Part shown: positions 12,501 through 25,900 of the stretch, piece by piece
Numbering within the stretch: position 1 is the first letter of the stretch
How the letters are laid out: the number at the start of each line of letters is the position of its first letter
Source of the DNA: Ashinkailepas kermadecensis
Taxonomy: Eukaryota > Arthropoda > Thecostraca > Neolepadidae
Length of the DNA: 64,000 nt
Assembly (NCBI GenBank): GCA_034440615.1
Contig: JAOTOM010004129.1
Location: 62,001-126,000 of the forward strand
Direction: 5' to 3'
Program-made: the position numbers and the translations under genes
Notes under the pieces: generated by a model
Database searches by the model: none
Seen by the model: only the letters and a program-made list of their open reading frames with translations
Told to the model about the DNA's origin: nothing

Positions 12501-15500
12501 ACGATGACCGCTCACCTTGGCGACAGCGGCGGCCGCACCTGCCAGGAGTATTGGACACTAAATGTTTGTCGGAAGTAATACTCAATACTCGACCAGTGAC
12601 AAGTCTGACTGGAGACTATCGACGGAGATCGACCGTCGCATTGACGCCAGCTGAACGACCATGCCGTTCAGTGCCACATTGTGCTCAGTGTCGGCCACAT
12701 TCAGTGTGTGGCTGCACTGCACAGTGTCGGCCACATTGTGTGTAGCCGACACTGAATGTGTGGCGGCACTCAGCAGCCAACACGCGCCCCACACATCTCA
12801 GCACACACGATATGTGACGCGAACAGGCTACCGAATGGGCACTGCATAACCACGACAGCTAATGTGCCCAAAACACAAATAAACAAAAAAAAACGCATTA
12901 TCGAGATTGACCGCGCGTTCGCTGAGCACTAAGCTTTGACTGAGCATGTGAGGACCTGGCTACATGTGAACTATTCAGTCCTGTGTTACGGAGCAAGGCA
13001 GCACGGCTCCCTTCGGAGCCTTTCTCAGCGAAGCAGATACATGGACAGCGATAAGGCGCATCGGCATCGCCGAATCGATACGTAATGTGTACGCTGAATA
13101 ACACAATTAACGAATACCAGATACTTCTGCCAGCCTGGCGGGGTCGTACGAGGCCAGTACGGGTCGGGCAGAGGAGCGACTCCATATGTTCGGTGCGGTA
13201 GAGAGGCACGATCATCGGCGCATGATCCGCCCAGATTAATTCACATTAAGTCCGTTGACATTAGGTCACACGTCTGGTCTGCGGAGGTCTCAATGTCGGC
13301 GAGACGAGACGTATGTCTCAGGGGGTGTAGACAGGCGAGGAGTTCAATGCCAAAGCGTCAATAGGCGTCAGCCGGGGGGGGGAGGTTCAGTCACTAGCGT
13401 CTGGGTCTCAGCTGAGGCGGCGGCAGACGGAGTGGGTGGAGTGGACAGGGCTGGCGGGCCGCCGTCGGGACGCCGGAGAGGTACCGATGACGATGGGCAG
13501 GTTGTCGGCTGGCGGAGCGGCGCCCAGGAACGACTGCTGCTGGCTGGTCAACGATCTGCGACCGTCCGCACATGCGTCACCAGCTGATTGCGGTATTCAG
13601 TCGCACACACGGCACAGCAGTACACAGGTGTCGCCACCTAGCCATGACATCAGGACACAGCAGTACACAGGTGTCGCCACCTAGCCGTGACATCAGGACA
13701 CAGCAGTACACAGGTGTCGCCAGCTAGCCATGGTATTCAATCGTATCAGTGGCACAGCAGTACACAGGTATCGCCAGTCAGCCATGACATCAGGACACAG
13801 CAGTACACAGGTGTCGCCAGCTAGCCGTGAAATCAGGACACAGCAGTACACAGGTGTCACCATCTGGCCGTGACATCAGGACACAGCAGTACACAATTGT
13901 CATCAGATAGCCGTAACATCAGGACACAGCAGTACACAGGTGTCATCAGATAGCCGTGACATCAGGACACAGCAGTACACAGGTGTCATCAGATAGCCGT
14001 GACATCAGGACACAGCAGTACACAGGTGTCATCAGATAGCCGTAACATCGGGACACAGCGGTATACAGGTGTCGCCACCTAGCCGTGACATCAGGACACA
14101 GCAGTACACAGGTGTCACCATCTGGCCGTGACATCAGGACACAGCAGTACACAGGTGTCATCAGATAGCCGTAACATCAAGACACAGCAGTACACAGGTG
14201 TCATCAGATAGCCGTGACATCAGGACACAGCGGTATACAGGTGTCGCCACCTAGCCGTGACATCAGGACACAGCAGTACACAGGTGTCACCATCTGGCCG
14301 TGACATCAGGACACAGCAGTACACAGGTGTCATCAGATAGCCGTGACATCAGGACACAGCAGTACACAATTGTCATCAGATAGCCGTAACATCAGGACAC
14401 AGCAGTACACAGGTTCCATCAGATAGCCGTGACATCAGGACACAGCAGTACACAGGTGTCATCAGATAGCCGTGACATCAGGACACAGCAGTACACAGGT
14501 GTCATCAGATAGCCGTAACATCGGGACACAGCGGTATACAGGTGTCGCCACCTAGCCGTGACATCAGAACACAGCAGTACACAATTGTCATCAGATAGCC
14601 GTAACATCGGGATACAGCGGTATACAGGTGTCGCCACCTAGCCGTGACATCAGGACACAGCAGTATACAGGTGTCGCCACCTAGCCGTGACATCAGGACA
14701 CAGCAGTACATAATTGTCATCAGATAGCCGTAACATCGGGACACAGCGGTATACAGGTGTCGCCACCAAGCCGTGACATCAGGACACAGCAGTACACAGG
14801 TGTCATCAGATAGCCGTAACATCGGGACACAGCGGTATACAGGTGTCGCCACCTAGCCGTGACATCAGGCACAGCAGTACACAGGTGTCGCCACCTAGCC
14901 GTGACATCGGGACACAGCAGTACACAGGTGTCGCCACCTAGCCGTGATATCAGGACACAGCAGTACACAGGTGTCATCAGATAGCCGTGACATCAGGACA
15001 CAGCAGTACACAGGTGTCATCAGATAGCCGTGACATCAGGACACAGCAGTACACAGGTGTCGCCAGATAGCCGTGACATCAGGACACAGCAGTGCACAGG
15101 TGTCGCCACCTAGCCGTGACATCAGGACACAGCAGTATACAGGGGTCGCCAGCTAGCCGTGGTATTCAGTCGTCTATTTATAGACTATCCGACAACGACC
15201 TCGTACGCAGTGCATCCACACAATACCAAATAGAAGGACGGGAGTTAACCTACAGCAGAGCATCGCTGGCGGCCAGGCATAAAGGAAATGCACGTCTTTC
15301 TTTTGTTCGTCCTTCTAGTCGAAAAAAAACACAAACCTTTTTTCTGGATGGGCGAGTCAGAAAACGTCAGAAAAAGGAATAGTGACATTCGGCCAGGACA
15401 AGGGATGCCGCTGCACATTTCGATAAACTCTGCACTGGATTCGAGTAGCATGCTCTTTTACATGCCAACGGCCATTCCATTTGGATGAACGGTACGCAGT

Positions 15501-16868
15501 TGTTGCATAACTTTTAATCATTGGCGAAAATTCCATGAAAATTGTATAGCTCTGGTCCTGGATGCATTGGTGACATCGTCGAATAGCTTACGTACAATTA
15601 CGGGCCAATTGTGGGTCAACTGAGCAATTGCGGGTCAACTGGGAGTCAACTGGGGGTTAACGGGGAAGTGGCGGACCACTGGGCACATGTGGTGAACGAT
15701 TCCACCATCTAAACGGAAAAAAACGCACCAGAAATGTGTCGTGAACAGCAGGATTTTCGGACACCTCCAAGCCTGAATTGAGCCGGCTAAGACTTCCAGC
15801 GAAATAAATATTTCGGCTGGTCAGCACATTTAATACTTTAGGTACAGTTTTACGAATAAAGAAACATAGATAATACCCCTTAAGGTTTCTACTATTACAT
15901 GTTGTATATCCAGCCTGGGACGGCTCTTCTCGTCCCTTCCCCGGCCACTCTGGGTGACAAATGTTGGACACACGCCAGGCTAACGCCCGCAGCGTTTGCC
16001 CGCGCGGTGCGCCCCACAGGTGCGGGCTGAGCACCAGCGAGACGACAGCACAGGTCAGGGCAGTCTGACGGGCGGCTGCCAGCTCCAGTGTTCGGACAGT
16101 TGGACAAACCGCGACACAGACAGAAAGATAACACCAATCATACACCAGCAATGCTGCAAAATACACTAAAATAGCGATGGTTATCACAACACAATGATCA
16201 CGAAGACAATAAAAACAATGACCAATAAAAGCAAGAAGCTAGTGTGGTAGTGGTGACAACAAACTGTGCTGTTGTTATTGCTGTTGTTGTTAATGATGGT
16301 GATCAACATCATCATGAGCTGATATAGCTCGAGGGCGTTCGTGTCGATCATCATATTGATGATGTTCGTGGTAGCAGGCATTGCAGTGGCAGGTATGACA
16401 TGACGCTTCTACTGCTCGTATCTTTAGCAGTGCTGCTGCTGTCGATTGCAGTGATAATTATAACGATGGCGATGACAACAACCGATGACCGAATGAGAGG
16501 ATCGAACATCCGATGATGATGGCGATTAACAACGCTGACATGAAAGCACCATGACGATGGCCGTGACTGAACTTCGCTTCAAATGAGGGACCTCACATAT
16601 CCAAAGTGCTCTGTTTGGTTGCTATGATACCGACTGCTGTGAGGTGACTTGCATGCCATGAGTGTCCTGCCTCCTATCGTGGACTTTTCCGCGCTGCATG
16701 GCAGTGCAATTTCTGATTCAATCAATTATGTAGTGGTCTGCTATGCTATATGACTTCAGCAGTAATTTGGATTATGCTTGTGAGTGATATATTCATAATA
16801 AACAATTATGCAAAACAAATAGTGGGAGTGTGGTAGTGACGGTTGCTGTCGCAATGACGGTTGTAATA

Positions 16869-16901
<33 letters not shown>

Positions 16902-19900
16902 CTGATGATGATAATGATGATGATGGTGGTGGGGTGGCCGAGTGGTAAGTGTTGAACTCTGGATACGATAGTCCCGGGTTCAACACTACACCATTCGGAA
17001 CACTTCCCAATCCCGCGGCCCACACTCACATGAGTCGTGATCGTTCATAACGTACGTCGGTACCTACCCAACAACCGAACAAAGGAATGATCATGATGAT
17101 GATAATAATAATAAAATAACTACTACTATCACTACTACTACCACAACTACTACTATTATCACAATTACTAATACTACCACAACTACCACTACTACTACTA
17201 GTAATAATAATATCAGTCACCCGACGCTGGGCACGTCGAAGGCGGACAGCATGGAGCCGGTGCCGGTGCCGGTGCCGGCGTGGGTGGCGGTGGCGGTGCG
17301 GTCTCGCTGCACCTCCGGCTCCGGCTGCATCTCCTGCTGCTGACGCAGACACGGTGTACGCTCACACTGTCCCGCTCTGTCTCCCAGTGTATCAAGCTGG
17401 TACGTAAATGTTGGGCATACACTCCCACCCAATACTTGGGCCAAATATTCCACCAGCTCGGAGCTGCGCGGATAATTACCGATGGATGCACAGAAATCGC
17501 CGCTGTGGTCGCAACATTTGGTGAAAAGATCAAGAGGTTATGGTTAGTGGCTGATTCCTGGAAGTCTTTAGAATGCCGTGCAGGTCTGCATTTTTGTATT
17601 GCATGAGTCGCCATCGACTTTCCGACGCTCTGGTATAAACATTAATTGCATTCACCAATGCAGTTCTGGGGGGGGAGTGATCATTAGAGGCGTGCCAGAC
17701 TACAAAGGTCATTTGCGCTGCCTTTGCGGTTCTTCAGTCCCGATACATCATGCACCGCCGGACAGACTGGTGCCACACACTGACCTCTCGGCGCCGGTCG
17801 TCCCGCGACCAGTCGGGCTGTCGCCGCAGCACCAGGTGCCGGCTGTGCAGCTGCTGTAGCTGGTGCGGCAGTCGCCGGCCGGCCGACGTCAGCAGCTGCT
17901 GGGCGGGCACCAGCTGCCAGCTGGGCGGCAGCGCGTTGTCGTCGGTCGCCGACTAGACCGCACCGAACGAGAGTCGTCAGCGGCACGCAGAACAGCGGGA
18001 TTAATTGCCGCAGCTGCTGGGATCATGGGCTCATGCTCGGCTTCCGAACAGTGCAGATCGGTACGCGATCCGGTACTTTTCGGTCGCTCGGGTGGATGGT
18101 TGGTTATTGGTTTTACGACACATCGACCGTTGAGTCATGTAGAGTCGCCAATCTCTCACGCCGATTGGCAGCGGGCGAAGAGTAGCGACAGGTGAGACTC
18201 GAACCCACAATCTTTCGATTGTGAGACGGCCAACTTATCCCTATACTACTCGTCCCCGGTCGCTCGGGTGGAGAAGTGTGCTGAGCGCATGGGTGCAGAG
18301 TACGGAAGTCGAACGGAACACTGACGTTCCGTGGATCAGGGCTCAAGTGTCCCGAGTTGACTTTGCATCCGGCGCCGAGACAAAAGTAACGAAAAGCACG
18401 ATGAAATGGAAGATTCGAACTGGAAACAAAACTGACAATTTGCGGTGCTGGTATTTGGCAGTGGAATGGCAGAGGAAATAATGCACCGGACATCATTAGC
18501 ATAGAAAGAATCGAATGTCATGCTATAAGAGGGAAACAATCATAAAAATCGCCGCCCTGCTGGAAAATTCGTGCAGCCAGCGTTGTTCGCCAGCTGGCTT
18601 ACACAGTTGGAAATAATGCGGCAGCTGGCCAAACGTTCATGATAAAACCTGCCCGCTATTAGATCGAATCTTGGTTATACTTCTGATGTTGAAGCTTGCT
18701 GTAAATGCGATCAACAATTACGTGCTGGTGCCACCAAAATACAACACGCGTCTAAAAGAAAACAATGGTATATACTACGGCCTTTCCAAGCTCGGAAGAA
18801 ATGCAAACACAAACTTAAACACGATCAGACAAATGTATTCCTGGAATAGGTACTTACCGGCGAAGGCATGAACCCGAGTGAGACTACTCTCGTACAGATA
18901 GCAAAGCAATTGGCACGAGAAGCCCAGTCCCAGCCAACGTCGTCGTTTCTGAAGCCTTCATAGGTTTTGTTTTTGTATGAACACTCAAGTTCTATTTCCT
19001 CTGAAAAACTAGCTCTTTATTTCCATTTTCTTACCCGGCTTCACGACACAATGAAAGCTTTGTCCGGGGACAGTGCTTTGTGACGTCATATTCAGCGTCG
19101 GTGCACCAATCCAATGCAGTGTCAGGTCGGCCAGACACCAGTCACGTGTCTACGTCATGGCACGTGGCCTACGTGTCACCGGGGCGGACGATGGGCAGGC
19201 TCGGATGGCAGTGTAATGTGTGACCTCCGTGCTACCGGGGCGGACGATGGGCAGGCTCGGATGGCAGTGTAATGTGTGACCTCCATACTACCGGGGCGGA
19301 CGATGGGCAGGCTCGGATGGCAGTGTAATGTGTGACCTCCATACTACCGGGGCGGACGATGGGCAGGCTCGGATGGCAGTGTAATGTGTGACCTCCATGC
19401 TACCGGGGCGGACGATGGGCAGGCTCGGATGGCAGTGTAATGTGTGACCTCCATGCTACCGGGGCGGACGATGGGCAGGCTCGAATGGCAGTGTAATGTG
19501 TGACCTCCATACTACCGGGGCGGACGATGGGCAGGCTCGAATGGCAGTGTAATGTGTGACCTCCATACTACCGGGGCGGACGATGGGCAGGCTCGAATGG
19601 CAGTGTAATGTGTGACCTCCATACTACCGGGGCGGACGATGGGCAGGCTCGGATGGCAGTGTAATGTGTGACCTCCATGCTACCGGGGCGGACGATGGGC
19701 AGGCTCGAATGGCAGTGTAATGTGTGACCTCCATGCTACCGGGGCGGACGATGGGCAGGCTCGAATGGCAGTGTAATGTGTGACCTCCATGCTACCGGGG
19801 CGGACGATGGGCAGGCTCGAATGGCAGTGTAATGTGTGACCTCCATACTACCGGGGCGGACGATGGGCAGGCTCGAATGGCAGTGTAATGTGTGACCTCC

Positions 19901-22900
19901 GTGCTACCGGGGCGAGCGATCGGCCGACCCAGGTAGCAGTCCAATACGTGACCTCCGTGCTACCGGGGCGGGCGATCGGCCGGCCCAGACGGCAGTGTAA
20001 TGCCAGATGCGACACTGAACAGTCGTGCAATGTGACGCTGTCGGACGGCTAGGACCGTGGCGAGTCGTGCCACCTGTACTACTCCGGCGACGTGGCACAG
20101 TCCAGTCGACGTTGCGATGCGTACGCCATGTTCAGCAGAGAAGCCCAATTTTGGCGAGAGTGCGACCAACTTCGGCTGAAGCGCCTCCGGCTTCAGTTGA
20201 CTTATGCCGAAATGAGAACAGCAATATTACTGAAATCGGGCTTCTTCGCCGAATACAGCGCACGTTTATGCAATTCCATTGCGACACTGCTGAAATCTGG
20301 CTTCGTGTGGTGCAAGTACATGGGCGTCTCCACGGCGGGGGACGGGGGACGCGTCACTTCAAACTTGCGAAATTTCACACCACGTCCATGGCGTTGCATG
20401 GGAAAAAGTGGACCTATAAACCCTCTCGTTCTACTCTGCATTAAAAATATGCGGAGACGCCCGTGTGCACGCATATGAAATTTGAATGCACCGCGCCAAA
20501 GTCCCAAAAGTACTGCTGCACTCGATTCGAAGATGTCTGCACTTCCACCGAAATTTGGCAGAGCAAGGTGTCCGCAGCCACGAGCTGCCAAAAGAGGGCG
20601 CAGTTGCAGTCGGCCCACACCTTTTCTGGCGTAAATGATGGTGCTCGATCCTGCATCCACAGCAGGGAAGCCCACCCGCCTGTCTGCTGCTGCCGCTCGC
20701 TCAGCGACCGTAGCGACGCCTAATGAGCCAACCATTTGCCATACACCAAGCATTGGTGCTTGGCTATACGATCGGCAGGTAAAACGAGCACGATCTGTTG
20801 GGAAAAGCATGCCAACACACACGCTGACAAAACAGCCGGGCAGGTGGTAACGGCGAGCTCACCGGCAGCGTCACACCGGCGGAGGACTCACCGCGGCTCG
20901 CATGTTGTCCAGCTGGCGCTCGTCGATACGCCGCCGCAGCACCTCGCGGTCGATCTGGATGGCGGCGTCCACCGCCAGCCGACGGCGACGGCCCAGTCGG
21001 ACGGGCGGCGCCGGCGGCGGTCCCATCTGCAGCGACGGCAGCTCCAGCGACGAGCTGGACGGCCTCTGACCACCCGCCAGCGACTCGTCAGAGGCGGAAG
21101 AAGAACCCTGAGCTCTTCTACGGCACGTTCACCTGCTAGGTGCCGTGACGTCGCCAACCTCTCACGCTGATTGATCGAGGAATCGAGAACACGACAAACT
21201 AACATTGGCATGGTACCAAACCAGGGTGGTCGCCCCTCGACCTGCAAGGGTTCTTCAGCCATGTGCATGCGTGGTATTATCTTAAGTTCTTAGCATCATC
21301 TCTCCCCTCTCACGCGCGTTCCGTTGAATCGTCCTGAACCGTGTCTGTCCACGCGTCTGACGAAGGTCCACGAACAGCTTACCCGAGCCGGGACCCGGCT
21401 CCAGCCCTCACCTCAGTGGCGGGCGGCGCCGGCGCTGCTGCCGCTGGCGGTGGCTCCTCCACGGTCAGGTCGGCGGCGCGCGGAGCCAGGCGGCGGCTGG
21501 GCCGCCGGGGCGAACGCGCCGCCTCGGCCGCCGGCCGCGGCGTCGTCTGCACCTCCCTGCCGCCACACACCCACGCTCTGCGCTTACGCGGCTGATGTGC
21601 CCCTCACAGGAGGCCGGCGACGCGAGCACACCTAACAGAGTGGCTCGGGAACGGCACCTGACGACAGCTGGGACCAAGTATGGCATGCTCGCCTCCTTTT
21701 GATCTAAACATTATTCGCGTCAAAATTTACGCTCTCTTCATGTAATTTTGTCGTGTAAGGAAGCAGCTGCAGTATGTTCGCTCAGAAAGTACATTTACTG
21801 TTTCGGGTGGGTAAAATGCTTTACGATATGGGGGTCCTTTTCCCGTTCTTCCCAGATGACGAAGAAAATTGAATTGCAACGACCGTATTCTCGTGTCATT
21901 CAGATGCCAGGAACCTTTTTTGCATAACTACATGGTTGTTATATTTCATGAGGGTATTTGTACAGCACTGGTTACTTTATGTGTACTGGTTTGTCATGGG
22001 GAACTCCAGCCGTGCTCAACTATTGGAACTCACCATCAAATATAACACGCATGCAACATGACATCGCTACTCTGTAATACATGGATACTGGAAAAAAAAC
22101 ACTTCCAAATTCAAATATCTACATGCTGGCGTGATCTTATTTTGCACCATATTGGCCTGGATACAACTTTTGCCATACATGTCTACCAGTATTCTACTTA
22201 TGAAATTGGGAAGTGGTATTCCATTTTACTTCAAATACCTTGTTACTACAGTAATTTTAGTCTCCACCACATCGGTCCAGATCAGTATTCGGTCATTCAT
22301 GCTTATCGATCGATTATGTTGTTGTTGTTGGGGATTCTCGACGAACTCAGCAGCTGAGCTCCGAACATCCACCTCTGAATCAGTTACTATTGTAAACCCG
22401 GACAGTACACTGCATCAGCTACTACTGCACACCCCGACAGTACACTGCATCAGTGACTACTGTACACCCGGACAGTACACTGCATGAGTTACTACCGTAC
22501 AGTACACTGCATCAGTTACTACCGGACAGTACACTGTATCAGCTACTATTGTACACCCGGAGAGTGCACTGCATCAGTTACTACTGTACACCCGGACAAT
22601 ACACTGCATCAGCTACTACTGTACACCCGGACAGTACACCGCATCAGTTACTACTGTACACCCGGAGAGTACACTGCATCAGCTACTACTGTACACCCGG
22701 ACAGTACACTGCATCAGCTACTACTGTACACCCGGACAGTACACCGCATCAGCTACTACTGTACATCCGGAGAGTACACTGCACCAGCTACTACTGTACA
22801 CCCGGACAGTACACTGGATCAGCTACTACTGTACACCCGGACAGTACACTGCATCAGTGACAGTGTGACTACTGTACACCCGGACAGTACACTGCATCAG

Positions 22901-25900
22901 CTACTACTGTACACCCGGACATTACACTGCATCAGCTACTACTGTACACCCGGACAGTACACTGCATCAGCTACTACTGTACACCCGGTCCGTACACTGC
23001 ATCAGCTACTACTGTACACCCGGACAGCATACTGCATCAGCTACTACTGTACACCCGGACAGTACACTGCATCAGTGACAGTGTGACTACTGTACACCCG
23101 GACAGTACACTGCATCAGCTACTACTGTACACCCGGACATTACACTGCATCAGCTACTACTGTACACCCGGACAGTACACTGCATCAGCTACTACTGTAC
23201 ACCCGGTCCGTACACTGCATCACCTACTACTGTACAACCGGACAGCATACTGCATCAGTTACTACTGTACACCCGGACAGTACACTGAATCAGCTACTAC
23301 TGTACACCCAGACAGTACAGCACATCAGCTACTACTGTACACCCGGAGAGTACACTGCATCAGCTACTACTGTACACCCGGACAGTACACTGCATCAGCT
23401 ACTACTGTACACCCGGACAGTACACTGCATCAGCTACTACTGTACACCCGGACAGTACACCACATCAGCTACTACTGTACACCCGGAGAGTACACTGCAT
23501 CAGCTACTACTGTACACCCGGACAGTACACTGAATCAGCTACTACTGTATACCCAGACAGTACACCGCATCAGCTACTACTGTACACCCGGAGAGTACAC
23601 TGCATCAGCTACTACTATACACCCGGACAGTACACTGCATCAGCTACTACTGTACACCCGGAGAGTACACTGCATCAGCTACTACTGTACACCCGGACAG
23701 TACACTGCATCAGCTACTACTGTACACCCGGAGAGTACACTGCATCAGCTACTACTGTACACCCGGACAGTACACTGCATCAGCTACTACTGTACACCCG
23801 GACAGTACACTGCATCAGTGACTACTGTACACCCGGACAGTACACTGCATCAGCTACTACTATACACCCGGACAGTTCACTGCATCAGTGACTACTGTAC
23901 ACCCGGACAGTACACCGCATCAGCTACTACTGTACACCCGGAGAGTACACTGTATCAGTGACTGCTGTACACCCGGACAGTGCACTGCATCAGCTACTAC
24001 TGTACACCCGGACAGTACACTGCATCAGCTACTACTGTACACCCGGAGAATACACTGCATCAGCTACTACTGTACACCCGGACAGTACACTGCATCAGCT
24101 ACTACTGTATACCCGGACAGTACACTGCATCAGTGACTACTGTACACCCGGACAGTACACCGCATCAGCTACTACTGTACACCCGGAGAGTACACTGCAT
24201 CAGCTACTACTATACACCCGGACAGTACACTGCATCAGCTACTACTGTACACCCGGAGAGTACACTGCATCAGCTACTACTGTGCACCCGGACAGTACAC
24301 TGCATCAGCTACTACTGTACACCCGGACAGTACACTGCATCAGTGACTGCTGTACACCCGGAGAGTGCACTGCATCAGCTACTACTATACACCCGGACAG
24401 TACACTGCATCAGCTACTACTGTACACCCGGAGAGTACACTGCATCAGCTACTACTGTACACCCGGACAGTACACTGCATCAGCTACTACTGTACACCCG
24501 GACAGTACACTGCATCAGTGACTGCTGTACACCCGGAGAGTGCACTGCATCAGCTACTACTGTACACCCGGACAGTACACTGCATCAGTGACTACTGTAC
24601 ACCCGGACAGTACACTGCATCAGCTACTACTGTACACCCGGACAGTACACTGCATCAGTGACTACTGTACACCCGGACAGTACACCGCATCAGCTACTAC
24701 TGTACACCCGGAGAGTACACTGCATCAGCTACTACTGTACACCCGGACAGTACACTGCATCAGTTACTACTGTGCACCCGGAGAGTACACTGCATCAGCT
24801 ACTACTGTACACCTGGACAGTACACTGCATCAGCTACCACTGCACACCCGGAGAGTACACTGCATCAGCTACTACTGTACACCCGGAGAGTACACTGCAT
24901 CAGCTACTACTGTACACCCGGACAGTACACCGCATCAGTTACTACTGTACACCCGGACAGTACACTGCATCAGCTACTACTGTACACCCGGACAGTACAC
25001 TGCATCAGCTACTACTGTACACCCGGACAGTACACCGCATCAGCTACTACTGTACATCCGGAGAGTACACTGCACCAGCTACTACTGTACACCCGGACAG
25101 TACACTGGATCAGCTACTACTGTACACCCGGACAGTACACTGCATCAGTGACAGTGTGACTACTGTACACCCGGACAGTACACTGCATCAGCTACTACTG
25201 TACACCCGGACATTACATTGCATCAGCTACTACTGTACACCCGGACAGTACACTGCATCAGCTACTACTGTACACCCGAACAGTACACTGCATCAGCTAC
25301 TACTGTACACCCGGACAGCATACTGCATCAGCTACTACTGTACACCCGGACAGTACACTGAATCAGCTACCACTGTACACCCAGACAGTACACCACATCA
25401 GCTACTACTGTACACCCGGAGAGTACACTGCATCAGCTACTACTGTACACCCGGACAGTACACTGCATCAGCTACTACTGTACACCCGGACAGTACACTG
25501 CATCAGCTACTACTGTACACCCGGACAGTACACCACATCAGTGACTACTGTACACCCGGACAGTACACCGCATCAGCTACTACTGTACACCCGGACAGTA
25601 CACTGCATCAGTGACTACTGTACACCCGGACAGTACACTGCATCAGCTACTACTGTACACCCGGACAGTACACTGCATCAGTGACTACTGTACACCTGGA
25701 CAGTACACCGCATCAGCTACTACTGTACACCCGGAGAGTACACTGCATCAGCTACTACTGTACACCCGGACAGTACACTGCATCAGTTACTACTGTGCAC
25801 CCGGAGAGTACATTGCATCAGCTACTACTGTACACCCGGACAGTACACTGCATCAGCTACTACTGCACACCCGGAGAGTACACTGCATCAGCTACTACTG

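Noticed and set aside
12521..12543. 23-nt microexon with TGGCAG acceptor and GTGAGC donor on minus
   Set aside because: Splice sites look good and it could follow exon 12 in phase, but its phase-0 exit does not fit exon 13 as placed, and there is no family support.
15900..16140. GC-rich minus-strand frame ([18 protein letters not shown]) as a further REC8 exon
   Set aside because: No suitable donor follows, its possible acceptors do not match the phase-2 exit of exon 11, and it matches no kleisin segment.
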